This document shows positions 43,949 to 52,760 of a stretch of 64,000 nucleotides of DNA, one piece after another. This DNA is from Streptomyces angustmyceticus. Lineage in GTDB: Bacteria; Actinomycetota; Actinomycetes; Streptomycetales; Streptomycetaceae. Both the position numbers and the translations under genes were made by a program. The stretch lies in assembly GCF_019933235.1 (NCBI RefSeq), contig NZ_CP082945.1:3534001-3598000 (forward strand), in the 5' to 3' direction. Each line of letters starts with the position of its first letter. The stretch's first letter is position 1. The notes beneath the pieces were generated by a model. It did no database searches. It was given only the letters and a program-made list of their open reading frames with translations, and was not told the origin of the DNA.

Positions 43949-45220
43949 ATGATCCGCTTCGAGCACGTCACCAAGAGCTACGCCGACGGCACCACGGCCG
44001 TGGACGACCTCACCTTCGAGGTCGCCGAGGGCGAACTCGTCACGCTCGTCGGGCCGTCGGGCTGCGGCAAGACCACGACGATGAAGATGGTCAACCGGCT
44101 CATCGAGCCCACCGCCGGCCGCATCCTCCTCGACGGCGAGGACATATCCACCCTCGACCCCGTCCGGTTGCGGCGCCGGATCGGCTACGTCATCCAGCAG
44201 GTCGGCCTGTTCCCCCACAAGACCGTCCTGGACAACACCGCCACCGTCCCGCACCTCCTCGGCCGGCCCCGCAAGCAGGCCAGGGCGCGCGCCGCCGAAC
44301 TCCTCGACCTGGTCGGCCTGGACCCGTCCACGTACGGCGACCGCTACCCCGACCAGCTCTCCGGCGGCCAGCGCCAGCGCGTCGGGGTGGCCCGCGCGCT
44401 CGCCGCCGACCCGCCGGTGCTGCTGATGGACGAGCCGTTCGGCGCGGTGGACCCGGTGGTGCGCGAGCACCTCCAGAACGAGTTCCTGCGGCTGCAGTCC
44501 ACGCTCCGCAAGACGGTCCTCTTCGTCACCCACGACATCGAGGAGGCGGTCCGGCTCGGCGACCGCATCGCCGTCTACGGGGCGGGCCGGATCGAGCAGT
44601 TCGACACCCCCGCGGCGGTGCTGGGCGCCCCCGCGACCCCGTACGCGGCCGCGTTCGTCGGCGCGGACCGGGGCCTGAAGCGGCTCTCCGTCACGCCCGT
44701 CGAGCGCGGCGACCTCGAACAGCCCCCGGTCGTCCGCCTCGACGACCCGGCGGCCCAGGCCGCCGCCCGCCTCGCCGCCGACGGCGCCGCCTGGGCAGTC
44801 GTCCTCGACGCCGACGGCGCGCTGTACGGCTGGGTCCCCGCCGAGGCCCTCACGGGCGCCGCGGCCACCCACCCCGCCGAGCCCTCCCCCCAGGCCGCCA
44901 CCGTCCGCGCCCACGCCCGCCCGATGGACGCCCATGTGCCGCTCGGGGCCCCGCTCAGGCAGGCGCTCAGCACGATGCTGCAGCACGACGCGGGCTGGAT
45001 CGCGGTCCAGGACGGCGACCGCCACCTGGGCGTCCTCACCCCCGCCCGGCTGCACACCGCGCTGCGCCGCTCCACCACGGCGGACGCCGCGAACGTCCCG
45101 CGCACTCAGGTGGCGCTCGATACGGTCCCCGGACCGGCGGTCCCGGCCACGGCCGACGGCCACGTCAGGACCCCGGGCACCGTCACGGCCCCGGCCGGCA
45201 CCCCGGACGACGACGCCTGA
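43949..45220 (+). CDS. Osmoprotectant ABC transporter ATPase with CBS domains
   Basis: A 423-residue ATP-binding subunit of the ProV/OpuBA type. Walker A is GPSGCGKTT (35-43), the Q loop is YVIQQVGLFPHKTV, the signature is LSGGQRQRV (from 137), Walker B is VLLMDEPFGAVDP and the H loop is FVTHDIEEAVRLGD. Residues about 270-395 form a pair of CBS modules (VVLDADGALYGWVPAEAL and GWIAVQDGDRHLGVLTPARLH), which in OpuA sense ionic strength or nucleotides. It is transcribed away from the permease genes from a shared 177-nt promoter region. GGGGGAAC precedes the ATG. Confidence 0.93.
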   Translation: MIRFEHVTKSYADGTTAVDDLTFEVAEGELVTLVGPSGCGKTTTMKMVNRLIEPTAGRILLDGEDISTLDPVRLRRRIGYVIQQVGLFPHKTVLDNTATVPHLLGRPRKQARARAAELLDLVGLDPSTYGDRYPDQLSGGQRQRVGVARALAADPPVLLMDEPFGAVDPVVREHLQNEFLRLQSTLRKTVLFVTHDIEEAVRLGDRIAVYGAGRIEQFDTPAAVLGAPATPYAAAFVGADRGLKRLSVTPVERGDLEQPPVVRLDDPAAQAAARLAADGAAWAVVLDADGALYGWVPAEALTGAAATHPAEPSPQAATVRAHARPMDAHVPLGAPLRQALSTMLQHDAGWIAVQDGDRHLGVLTPARLHTALRRSTTADAANVPRTQVALDTVPGPAVPATADGHVRTPGTVTAPAGTPDDDA

Positions 45221-45273
45221 CCCGCCCTGGAAGGCGCCCCCGCCCAAGCCCCCGACCGGCCCCCCGGCCGGTC

Positions 45274-45771
45274 TCACACCCTCGCGTCGGCCCCGCCGTC
45301 GCCGTTCCCGTTGCCGTCGTCCTCCGGCAGCTTGCACACCCGCTCCAGGAAGATCGCCGCGGCGACCACCGCCGCGCCGGCGAGCACCGACAGACCGGCG
45401 TAGATCGCCTGGTCCCTGCGGGGTGCGACATCGAGGCCGGTGGTCAGCAAGAAGACGCCGACGCCGCCGTACAGCCCCGCGACCAGCGACGCCACCAGCG
45501 CGCTCGCCTGGCCGAAGACCACCGCGCGGGCAGCCACCAGCGGATCGACGCCCTTGGCGCCCGGCCGGCGCTCGCGCTGGGCGCGCAGCCGGGAGCGGAG
45601 CGAGAACGCGGTGTAGGCGAGGACCGCGGCGATCAGCGCCAGCACGACCGGCGCGGCCACCGGCACGCCGGGAAGGGTGCCGAGGGCGTCCCACAGCCGG
45701 GCGCCGCCCCAGGCCAGCACCCCGGCCGCCAGGAACAGCCCGACCAGCACCTTGATGTGTAGCTGCTTCAC
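45274..45771 (-). CDS. DUF3180 membrane protein
   Basis: A 165-residue protein with four transmembrane helices (HIKVLVGLFLAAGVLAWGGARL, PVVLALIAAVLAYTAFSLR, ASALVASLVAGLYGGVGVFLLTTGL, IYAGLSVLAGAAVVAAAIFLE). It matches DUF3180, usually encoded after folK in actinobacteria. The conserved cytoplasmic segment between helices 2 and 3 includes LVAARAVVFGQASALVAS. The GTG at 45771 has GAGGGG about 10 nt upstream; the longer frame upstream is His/Gly/Arg noise. Function unknown. It follows folK by 123 nt and is probably in the same transcript. Confidence 0.82.
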   Translation of the reverse strand: MKQLHIKVLVGLFLAAGVLAWGGARLWDALGTLPGVPVAAPVVLALIAAVLAYTAFSLRSRLRAQRERRPGAKGVDPLVAARAVVFGQASALVASLVAGLYGGVGVFLLTTGLDVAPRRDQAIYAGLSVLAGAAVVAAAIFLERVCKLPEDDGNGNGDGGADARV

Positions 45772-45894
45772 CGAGCGATCGCCCCTCGTGCCGTCCTGAC
45801 CATGCCTGCCGTGGCGGCCGTTGCTGTCGTGACGGCCGCCGTGTCCGTCCCGTACGGATGCCTCCCGCAGGGAACGGACCCGCAACCCTAACGG

Positions 45895-46542
45895 CTACTC
45901 GGGCAGTCGCAGTTCCAGGTCCGAGCGGGGCGCCACGCCGTCGCGGCCGAGCGCCGACAGCAGCGCGGCCACCGCGCCATGCCCCGGAACCTCTGCCTCC
46001 GGTTCGATGTCGTACCACGGCGCCAGTACGAACGCCCGCTCATGGGCCCTCGGGTGGGGCAGCGTCAGCCGCGGGTCGTCGGAGAGCACGTCCTGGTACG
46101 CGACGATGTCGACGTCGATCGTGCGCGGCCCCCACTGCTCGTCCCTGACCCGCTCGAAGGCCTCCTCGATCGCGTGCCCGCGCTCCAGGAGGGAGGCCGG
46201 CGGCAGCGTCGTCTTGATCAGCACCACGGCGTTGAAGTACGTCGGCTGGGAGCCGGGGGCCACGCCCCAGGGCTCGGTCTCGTAGACCGGGGAGACCGCC
46301 TTGACCCGCAGACCGGGGGTGTCCTCCAGCGCGTCGACGGCGCCCTGGAGGATCTCCAGGCGGTTGCCGAGGTTGCTGCCGAGCGAGATCACGGCGCGTT
46401 TGGGGTTGGAGAGCGTCACGTCCGCGGCGTCCACCTGCTCCACGACGGAGGCGGGCACCGGCTGGACGGTCGGGTCACCGGGCTGGGGGTGCCGCACCGC
46501 GGCTCCCTCGGGGGTGGCGGTCGGCTGACGGGCGGAATTCAT
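45895..46542 (-). CDS. folK: 6-hydroxymethyl-7,8-dihydropterin pyrophosphokinase
   Basis: A 215-residue enzyme that transfers pyrophosphate from ATP to hydroxymethyldihydropterin, the step before dihydropteroate synthase. The core starts AVISLGSNLGNRLEILQGAVDALEDTPGLRV and has VYETEPWG, YFNAVVLIKTTLPPASLL, the signature RWGPRTIDVDI-type QWGPRTIDVDIVAYQD, and LPHPRAHERAFVLAPW. Residues 1-45 are an unusual extension rich in Pro and Val. The ATG overlaps the folB stop by 4 nt (ATGA), so translation is coupled. Confidence 0.95.
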   Translation of the reverse strand: MNSARQPTATPEGAAVRHPQPGDPTVQPVPASVVEQVDAADVTLSNPKRAVISLGSNLGNRLEILQGAVDALEDTPGLRVKAVSPVYETEPWGVAPGSQPTYFNAVVLIKTTLPPASLLERGHAIEEAFERVRDEQWGPRTIDVDIVAYQDVLSDDPRLTLPHPRAHERAFVLAPWYDIEPEAEVPGHGAVAALLSALGRDGVAPRSDLELRLPE

Positions 46543-46898
46543 ACTCGGCTCCGAGTGATGGTGATGGTCACGTCATCGAAGGGGACGGTGATGGGCGCGT
46601 CCGGCTTGTGCACCACCACCTCCACCTCCTGCACGCCCTCGTGCTTGAGGCACTGGCCGGCGATGCGCTCCGCCAGGGTCTCGATGAGGTCGACGGGCTC
46701 GCCCTGCACGACGGCCACCACCTCCTCGGCCACGACGCCGTAGTGCACGGTCTTCGCGAGATCGTCGGAGGCCGCTGCCGGGCGGGTGTCCAGGCCGAGC
46801 ACCAGGTCGACGATGAACGTCTGGCCCTCCTCGCGCTCACGGGGGAACACCCCGTGGTGGCCCCGGGCCTTCAGCCCACGCAGCGCGACACGATCCAC
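46539..46898 (-). CDS. folB: Dihydroneopterin aldolase
   Basis: A 119-residue enzyme that cleaves dihydroneopterin to hydroxymethyldihydropterin and glycolaldehyde. Motifs are DRVALRGLKARGHHGVFPREREEGQTFIVDLVLGLDTRPAAASDDLAKTVHYGVVAEEVVAVVQGEPVDLIETLAERIAG and the Lys in VVVHKPDAPI. The GTG at 46898 has GGGAG 9 nt upstream and the family starts at this residue. The next gene upstream ends 405 nt away behind a terminator, so folB-folK-DUF3180 probably has its own promoter. Confidence 0.94.
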   Translation of the reverse strand: MDRVALRGLKARGHHGVFPREREEGQTFIVDLVLGLDTRPAAASDDLAKTVHYGVVAEEVVAVVQGEPVDLIETLAERIAGQCLKHEGVQEVEVVVHKPDAPITVPFDDVTITITRSRV

Positions 46899-47303
46899 GC
46901 GAATCACTCCCACTGGTCCACGGCACCTCTGGCGCCACTGTTCGTCGGATTCCGGGCAGCCGCCGGAGCGATCCGGCAACACTGCCCCGCCGTCGAATCT
47001 ACCTTCGAGGAACGACGGTCCTCGCCTACGGGGGCTATGGACAAGACCCCGCCCGCCTGCTAAAAGCCGCCCTCAGGGACAGCGTCCGGCAAACCGGGAG
47101 ATCGTCCGCGCGGCCTCTTACCCCCCTGCCCACGCCCCACCCCTACCCGTACCGCACTTGGCTCGAACGGGTGCGCCCTCGCCCGGATGGCTGACCCCCA
47201 CGACTGACGACGGCCCCGGCCCGCGCCCGGACGCCGGGGCCGTCGGCATGGCGAGGCTCACACCCCGCCCGCCTCCCCCGGGCCACACCCCCGGCGGCGG
47301 GGC
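46899..47303 (-). other. Intergenic region between folP/NTF2 and folB
   Basis: This 405-bp stretch holds the terminator of the NTF2 gene (47208-47245) and the presumed folB promoter. Short open frames have no ribosome site. No repeat was found. Confidence 0.6.
47208..47245 (-). terminator. Terminator after the NTF2-like gene
   Basis: A perfect 13-bp stem (CGACGGCCCCGGC at 47208-47220 with 47233-47245) and 12-nt loop lie 59 nt past the stop codon on the minus strand. Confidence 0.75.
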
Positions 47304-47789
47304 TCAGAGCGTGTCCGCGTCGCCGTCGCCGTCGGAATCGCCGGATTCGTCGTCCTCGTCGTCGCGGTCCGCGAGCACCGGAGAGCCGTGGTGCGACCAC
47401 ACCCGCCAGCCGTCCTCCGTGCGCCGGAAGACATTGGTCGCCACGACCAGCTGGCCGATCAGCGGCCCCACCGAGCCGTCGTCCTCCGCGGGCCCGCCGC
47501 TGAGGATGTTCTCGGTGCAGGTCACCAGCGCGGTGTCACCGACGACGTCGATCTCCACATCGGTGAGGAAGAACTGGATGTACTCGGTGTTCGCCATGAT
47601 CAGGGCGTACGAGCGCAGCACCTCGCCGCGCCCGCGCAGCACCGGCCACCCGGGGTGGACCACACTCACCTGACCGTCCAGCCACAGCTCGGACAGCGCC
47701 TCGTGATCGCCGCGCTCGATGGTCTCGTACAGGGTGGTGTTCGCCTGCTCGACCAGCTCGATGTCCGTCCGTGGGCCCAAGCCGCTCAC
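47304..47789 (-). CDS. NTF2-like/SnoaL-fold protein
   Basis: A 161-residue protein with the cone-shaped NTF2 fold: DIELVEQANTTLYETIERGDHEALSELWLDGQVSVVHPGWPVLRGRGEVLRSYALIMANTEYIQFFLTDVEIDVVGDTALVTCTENIL, then VGPLIGQLVVATNVFRRTEDGWRVWSHHGSPV. The tail is Asp/Glu-rich (DRDDEDDESGDSDGDGDADTL). This family is regularly found in Streptomyces folate clusters; no catalytic role is shown. The GTG start overlaps the folP stop (GTGA), so both are translated together. It may act as an accessory of folate synthesis, an inference from position only. Confidence 0.85.
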   Translation of the reverse strand: MSGLGPRTDIELVEQANTTLYETIERGDHEALSELWLDGQVSVVHPGWPVLRGRGEVLRSYALIMANTEYIQFFLTDVEIDVVGDTALVTCTENILSGGPAEDDGSVGPLIGQLVVATNVFRRTEDGWRVWSHHGSPVLADRDDEDDESGDSDGDGDADTL

Positions 47790-48703
47790 ACCGTTCCCGT
47801 CGTGTCGCTCATCTCGTCCGTACCGGCCGCGGCCGTGCCGCCGGCCGCTGCCGCGTCCTCCACGGCACGGGCCACCCGTACCGCGTCCGCGCTCGCCCTG
47901 ACCTCGTGCACCCGCACCGCCCAGGCCCCCTCTCGCGCCACGATCGCCGACACCGCCGCCGTCGCGGCGTCCCGTTCCCGGGCCGGCGGCGGGGCGGCCT
48001 GCCCGTCGCCTGCCAGCACCCTGCCCAGGAACCGTTTCCTCGATGCCGCCACCAGCAACGGACGGCCCAGCGCGCGCAGCCGTGCGAGCCCGGCGACCAG
48101 CGCGAGATCGTGCTCCGCCTGCTTCGCGAAGCCCAGGCCGGGGTCGAGGACGATCCGGTCCGGATCGATCCCGCCGGCCACCGCGCGGGCCATGCTCCGC
48201 CCGAGTTCGTCGACGACCTCGGCGACCACGTCCCCGTAGACGGCGCGGTTGTTCATGTCGATGGACTGGCCGCGCCAGTGCATCACCACGAACGGGACGT
48301 GGTGCGCGGCCACCACGGGCACCATCGCCGGATCGGCGGCGCCCCCGCTGACGTCGTTGACCAGGCACGCCCCGGCCTCCACGGCCTGCTCGGCGACCGA
48401 GGCGCGCATGGTGTCGACGGACACCACGACGCCGGCCGCGGCGAGCTCCCGCACGACGGGGACGACCCGGCGCAGCTCCTCGGCCTCGTCCACCCGCGCC
48501 GCGCCCGGCCGGGTCGACTCGCCGCCCACGTCCACCATGTCGGCGCCCTGCGCCACCAGGTCCAGGCCGTGTTTGACGGCGAGTTCGGTGTCGAACCAGT
48601 CACCGCCGTCGGAGAACGAATCGGGCGTCACATTGACGACGCCCATCACCGCGCAGCGTTCCCAGTCCGGGAGTCCGGCCACCCGGCCACGCAAGGTACT
48701 CAT
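47786..48703 (-). CDS. folP: Dihydropteroate synthase
   Basis: A 305-residue TIM-barrel enzyme that joins hydroxymethyldihydropterin pyrophosphate to p-aminobenzoate; it is the sulfonamide target. Motifs are AVMGVVNVTPDSFSDGGDWFD, DMVDVGGESTRPGAARVDEAEE, VVSVDTMRASVAEQAVEAGACLVNDVSGG, FVVMHWRGQS and DPGLGFAKQAEHDLALVAGL with the PRLVAASRKRFLG-type LLVAASRKRFLGRVL. Between residues about 245 and 262 a short Pro/Ala segment interrupts the last helices. It is followed by the NTF2-like gene with overlapping start and stop codons. folE is 3.9 kb upstream on the same strand. Confidence 0.95.
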   Translation of the reverse strand: MSTLRGRVAGLPDWERCAVMGVVNVTPDSFSDGGDWFDTELAVKHGLDLVAQGADMVDVGGESTRPGAARVDEAEELRRVVPVVRELAAAGVVVSVDTMRASVAEQAVEAGACLVNDVSGGAADPAMVPVVAAHHVPFVVMHWRGQSIDMNNRAVYGDVVAEVVDELGRSMARAVAGGIDPDRIVLDPGLGFAKQAEHDLALVAGLARLRALGRPLLVAASRKRFLGRVLAGDGQAAPPPARERDAATAAVSAIVAREGAWAVRVHEVRASADAVRVARAVEDAAAAGGTAAAGTDEMSDTTGTV

Positions 48704-48839
48704 GGCACCAGCGTAGGCCGTGTGCCGACCGGCCGGATTGCTGCCGTCCGCTGGGGGGCCGCCCGGACGCCGGCCCGCTCCACGGCGATGCGGAACAGCC
48801 CCCTCCGGTGCCCCCTCAGGTGCCCGCTCCGGCAGCCGG

Positions 48840-50687
48840 TCAGGCCGCCCGCCCGACCGCGCCCGCCGCTTCGGCCGGCTCCGGCAGGTGCGCGCACGGC
48901 CGCGGCCCGGCGGTCTTCCGCCGCCGCAGCACGCGCGGCAGGCTCAGCTCCAGATAGCCCTCGGCCTGCAGCGCCGCCAGGCCGATCCGGGGGATGTCAC
49001 GGCTGTTGCGGAAGACCACGAAGCGGGGCTCCCAGCGCGGCCGGAACTTGTCGTTGAACTTGTAGAGCGACTCGATCTGGTACCAGCGGGACAGGAAGAT
49101 CAGCATCCCGCGCCAGACCCGGATGACCGGACCGGCGCCCAGCTTCTCGCCGCGCTCCAGCGAGGAGCGGAAGACCGCGAAGTTCAGCGACACCTGCTGG
49201 ATCTCGAGGTCCGGGGCGGCCTGCAGCGCGGCGACGATCAGCAGCTCGTTCATCCCGGGGTCGGCGCCGCGGTCGCGCCGCATCAGCTCCAGGGAGATCC
49301 CGCGCTCGCCCCACGGCACGAAGTGCTGCATCGCCTTCAGGTCGCCGAACGGGCCCTCCTCCTCGCCCTCACCGGCCGGCAGGTGCGCGGTGGCGATGAC
49401 CGCGTCGCCGTCGGCCACCGCGTCGATCCGGCCCAGCGCCATCGAGAAGCCGCGCTCGGTGTCGGTGTCCCGCCAGGCGTCCGCGGCCCGCTGGAGCCGC
49501 GCCAGCTCGGCCGGTTCCAGGTCGCGCACCCGCCGCACCCGGGTCTCGTAGCCGTTGCGCTCGATGCGCTTGACCATCTGCCGGACGTTGCGCATCGCAC
49601 GGCCGCTGAGGGTGAAGCCGGCCACGTCCACGATCGCCTCGTCGCCGAGCTCCAGCGCGTCCATGCCGGTCTCCCGGGTCCACACCTGACCGCCGGTCTC
49701 GCTGCAGCCGGTGACCGCCGGGGTCCAGGAGTGCGCCCTGGCCTCCTCCATGAAGCGCTCGATGGCGCCCGGCCATGCCTCGACGTCGCCTATCGGGTCG
49801 CCGCTGGCGAGCATCACACCGGAGATCACCCGGTAGCAGACGGCGGCCTTGCCGGTCGGGGAGAAGACGGCGCCCTTGTCGCGGCGCAGCGCGAAGTAGC
49901 CGAGCGAGTCGCGGGCGCCGTGCCGGGCGAGCAGCTCGCGCAGCTGCCGCTCGTCGTCGTCGGTCAGCCGGGCCGCGGGGTGCTCGGGGCGGAAGGCGAG
50001 GTACGCGGTGGTGGCCACCGTCAGCAGGCCGAGCGCGCCGAGGGAGTAGCCGACGGTGTAGTCCACCTGGTGGGTGTAGACGACCGGGCCCTCGAAGCCG
50101 AACAGGCCCCACAGCACGTGCTGGACGCGGTCCCAGACGGAGGGCGAGCCGACGGTCTTGTTGGGGTGGGAGCTGACGACGACCATGCCGATGGCGAAAC
50201 TGGCGCCGCCCAGGACGACGAGGTTGGCCAGCGCCTTCCAGCGGCTGCGCGGGTCGGGCAGCGCCGCGAACTCCTTGCGGTGCCACACCAGGAACACCAG
50301 GAGCGCCATCGAGAGCACCGCGCCGAACACGGAGTGGCGGTAGACCAGCTGGGCGGCGGTGCCCACGGGCAGCAACGCCACCGCCGCGCCCCAGGCCCGC
50401 CGCTTGCGCCGCTTGAGCCCGTGGGCCAAAAGGAGCAACAGGATGCCCACGACGATCGACGCGGCGGCCGCGAGGGGGCTCACCGCGCCCGGCAGCACCT
50501 CGGCGAGGGCGTGCACCCGGCTGTGCCGGAACCGCGGGAACACGCCCGCGGCCAGGTTCAGCAGGCCGACGACGACGCCGGCCGTGCCGACCCACCCCGG
50601 CACCGCTTCGGGCCGCGGGCCGCGGAGCCAGCGTGGCGTTCGCCACGCAACCGTCTCCGACTTTTCGCCATCTAGCCTGTCAGACAT
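48840..50687 (-). CDS. Aminoacyl-phosphatidylglycerol synthase (MprF/LysX-like, DUF2156)
   Basis: A 615-residue membrane enzyme. Six or seven helices (AGVVVGLLNLAAGVFP, AAASIVVGILLLLLAHGL, AWGAAVALLPVGTAAQLV, AVLSMALLVFLVWH, LANLVVLGGASFAIGMVVV, VGYSLGALGLLTVATTAYLAF) precede the GNAT-like catalytic DUF2156 domain: HGARDSLGYFALRRDKGAVFSPTGKAAVCYRVISGVMLASGDPIGD, then GFTLSGRAMRNVRQMVKRIERNGYETRVRRV, and LMRRDRGADPGMNELLIVAAL. Family members transfer Lys or Ala from charged tRNA to phosphatidylglycerol, lowering surface charge and raising resistance to cationic peptides. The amino acid used here is unknown. The ATG at 50687 is chosen with a GGGAAAG site. A divergent hydrolase gene is adjacent. 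Confidence 0.88.
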   Translation of the reverse strand: MSDRLDGEKSETVAWRTPRWLRGPRPEAVPGWVGTAGVVVGLLNLAAGVFPRFRHSRVHALAEVLPGAVSPLAAAASIVVGILLLLLAHGLKRRKRRAWGAAVALLPVGTAAQLVYRHSVFGAVLSMALLVFLVWHRKEFAALPDPRSRWKALANLVVLGGASFAIGMVVVSSHPNKTVGSPSVWDRVQHVLWGLFGFEGPVVYTHQVDYTVGYSLGALGLLTVATTAYLAFRPEHPAARLTDDDERQLRELLARHGARDSLGYFALRRDKGAVFSPTGKAAVCYRVISGVMLASGDPIGDVEAWPGAIERFMEEARAHSWTPAVTGCSETGGQVWTRETGMDALELGDEAIVDVAGFTLSGRAMRNVRQMVKRIERNGYETRVRRVRDLEPAELARLQRAADAWRDTDTERGFSMALGRIDAVADGDAVIATAHLPAGEGEEEGPFGDLKAMQHFVPWGERGISLELMRRDRGADPGMNELLIVAALQAAPDLEIQQVSLNFAVFRSSLERGEKLGAGPVIRVWRGMLIFLSRWYQIESLYKFNDKFRPRWEPRFVVFRNSRDIPRIGLAALQAEGYLELSLPRVLRRRKTAGPRPCAHLPEPAEAAGAVGRAA

Positions 50688-50828
50688 CACTTTCCCGTCG
50701 CCCCGGTCGAGAGAACGTGCGAGCCTTGTCGCAGCATCTGGACTTTTTGCGCCCTGTATGACGGCGTTTCAGGGCTAGGGGTTCCACCAGCGGTACGGAA
50801 GGCCCGGCCGCCCGGAAGAAAGCACCGC

Positions 50829-51944
50829 ATGGGTCTCACCAGTAAGAAAGTGCTGCTTCTCGCCGTCCTCGTCGCGGTGGCACTGTTCATCCTCACCGTG
50901 TGGCTGTGGCCCCGCCTGTCCCAGGGCAACTGGCGTGCCGTACTCGGCCGGGTCGGACTCCTGGTGGCGACCCAGCTCTCCCTCTTCGCCGCGGTCGGCC
51001 TCTACGCCAACAATTCCTTCGGCTTCTACGCGTCCTGGGCCGACCTCTTCGGCCAGGAGCAGGAGCCGGGCGTGGTCACCAACTACCAGACCGGCCCGAA
51101 CGGCACGAAGCTGCAGATGCTGGGGACCGAACGGGTCAGCGTGCAGAACGGCTCGCGCCCGGCGGCGGGCGGCCGGATCGACAAGGTGCTGATCCGCGGC
51201 GAAAACTCCCAGATCGCCAGCCCCGCCTTCGTCTATCTGCCGCCGCAGTACTTCCAGAAGAAATACGCGCACCGGAAATTCCCGGCGGCACTCGTCCTCA
51301 CGGGCTATCCGGGCACCGCGGAGGCGCTCTACAAGAAGCTGCATTTCCCGCAGACCCAGCACGAACTGCTCAAGAAGCACAAGATGCAGCCGACCGTCCT
51401 GGTGATGATGCGCCCGACGGTGGCGCCGCCGCGCGACACCGAGTGCGTGGACATACCGAACGGCCCGCAGACCGAGACCTTCTTCACCAAGGACCTGCGC
51501 GCGGATATCGCCGCGCACTACCGAATAGGGCGCGAGGCCAGGAACTGGGGCGTCATCGGCGACTCCACCGGCGGCTACTGCGCGCTGAAGATGGCCATGC
51601 GCCACCCCGACGCGTACTCCTCCGCCGTCGCCCTCTCCGGCGCCTACAAGGCACCCCTCGACGCCACCACCGGCGACCTCTTCGGCGGCAACCCGCAGCT
51701 GCAGCGCGAGAACAACCTGCTGTGGCGTCAGCGGCACCTGCCCGCCCCCGAGGTGAACCTGCTGGTCACCAGCAGCAAGCAGGGCGAGGGGAATTACCAC
51801 CAGACCCTGCGGTTCATCCAGCAGACGAAGTCACCGAGCCGGATCTCGTCGATCATCCTCGACAGCGGCGGCCACAACTTCAACACCTGGCGCCGCGAGA
51901 TCCCGGCCGCCCTGGAGTGGCTGGGCAACCACCTCAGGGCCTGA
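50829..51944 (+). CDS. Membrane-anchored alpha/beta hydrolase (esterase D/antigen 85-like)
   Basis: A 371-residue protein. The N-terminus has two or three hydrophobic segments (VLLLAVLVAVALFILTVWLW and VGLLVATQLSLFAAVGLYANNSFG), placing the catalytic domain outside the membrane. The hydrolase domain has FPAALVLTGYPGTAEAL, the nucleophile elbow NWGVIGDSTGGYCALKMAMRHPDAYSSAVALSG (Ser in GDSTG) and the His in IILDSGGHNFNTWRREIPAALEWL. GGAAGAAAG precedes the ATG. It is divergent from the aminoacyl-PG synthase, and in some actinobacteria a hydrolase in this position removes amino acids from aminoacylated lipids. That role is an inference; it could also be a general esterase. Confidence 0.85.
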   Translation: MGLTSKKVLLLAVLVAVALFILTVWLWPRLSQGNWRAVLGRVGLLVATQLSLFAAVGLYANNSFGFYASWADLFGQEQEPGVVTNYQTGPNGTKLQMLGTERVSVQNGSRPAAGGRIDKVLIRGENSQIASPAFVYLPPQYFQKKYAHRKFPAALVLTGYPGTAEALYKKLHFPQTQHELLKKHKMQPTVLVMMRPTVAPPRDTECVDIPNGPQTETFFTKDLRADIAAHYRIGREARNWGVIGDSTGGYCALKMAMRHPDAYSSAVALSGAYKAPLDATTGDLFGGNPQLQRENNLLWRQRHLPAPEVNLLVTSSKQGEGNYHQTLRFIQQTKSPSRISSIILDSGGHNFNTWRREIPAALEWLGNHLRA

Positions 51945-51976
51945 CGGGCGGCCGCCCGTCCTCCCGTACCCGCCGC

Positions 51977-52016
51977 GCGGCCGGGTCCCTCCGCAGCAGG
52001 CGAGGGACCCGGCCGC
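51977..52016. terminator. Bidirectional terminator between hydrolase and folE
   Basis: A perfect 15-bp stem (51977-51991 with 52002-52016) and 10-nt loop lie between convergent stops. Confidence 0.82.
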
Positions 52017-52038
52017 CGGCGTGCCGGGCCGCGTTGTC

Positions 52039-52644
52039 TCAGCGGGCGAGTATCAGGCTCATCGCCTCGGCGCGGGTGGCGGCGTCGCGCAGCTGGCCGC
52101 GCACGGCCGACGTCGTCGTCTTGGCCCCCGGCTTGCGCACCCCGCGCATGGTCATGCACATGTGCTCGCACTCGATGACGACGATCACGCCCCGCGGCTC
52201 CAGGATCTCCATCAGCGAGTCCGCGATCTGCGTGGTCAGGCGCTCCTGGACCTGCGGACGCCGGGCGTACACGTCCACCAGCCGCGCCAGCTTGGACAGC
52301 CCGGTGATCTTGCCGTCGGCGGACGGGATGTAGCCGACGTGCGCCACACCGACGAAGGGCACGAGGTGGTGTTCACAGCTCGACACCAGCTCGATGTCCT
52401 TGACCAGCACCATTTCGTCATGACCGAGGTCGAACGTGGTGGTGAGCACGTCCTCCGGCTTCTGCCACAGCCCGGCGAAGATCTCCTTGTACGCCCGCGC
52501 CACCCGGGCCGGCGTCTCCAGGAGGCCCTCGCGGTCCGGGTCCTCGCCCACCGCGATGAGGAGCTCGCGGACGGCGTTCTCCGCGCGCTTCTCGTCGAAA
52601 GTGCCGATCTTGCCGGCGACGTCCAGCGTCACAGGGTCGGTCAT
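52039..52644 (-). CDS. folE: GTP cyclohydrolase I
   Basis: A 201-residue enzyme converting GTP to dihydroneopterin triphosphate, the first step of folate synthesis. Motifs are [21 protein letters not shown], the zinc and substrate site [51 protein letters not shown] and [16 protein letters not shown]. All zinc ligands (Cys, His, Cys) are present. GAGG lies upstream of the ATG at 52644, which is the family start; the long upstream frame reads into the ftsH gene end. It follows ftsH on the same strand after a strong terminator, so it probably has its own promoter. Confidence 0.96.
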   Translation of the reverse strand: MTDPVTLDVAGKIGTFDEKRAENAVRELLIAVGEDPDREGLLETPARVARAYKEIFAGLWQKPEDVLTTTFDLGHDEMVLVKDIELVSSCEHHLVPFVGVAHVGYIPSADGKITGLSKLARLVDVYARRPQVQERLTTQIADSLMEILEPRGVIVVIECEHMCMTMRGVRKPGAKTTTSAVRGQLRDAATRAEAMSLILAR

Positions 52645-52697
52645 GTGGTGCCTCGTTCCTTCTGTGCCCGCTCGAAATCGCGGTGAAAAGCGAAAAA

Positions 52698-52730
52698 CCG
52701 CGCCCCCCAGGCTAAACCTGGAGGGCGCGG
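52698..52730 (-). terminator. Rho-independent terminator of ftsH
   Basis: Arms CCGCGCCCCCCAGG (52698-52711) and CCTGGAGGGCGCGG (52717-52730) pair over 13 of 14 positions. On the minus strand the stem is followed by TTTTTCGCTTTT, a rare clear U tract for this genome. It lies 30 nt after the ftsH stop. Confidence 0.88.
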
Positions 52731-52760
52731 CGCGTATTCCGGGGCCCGGGGGCCGCGGGG

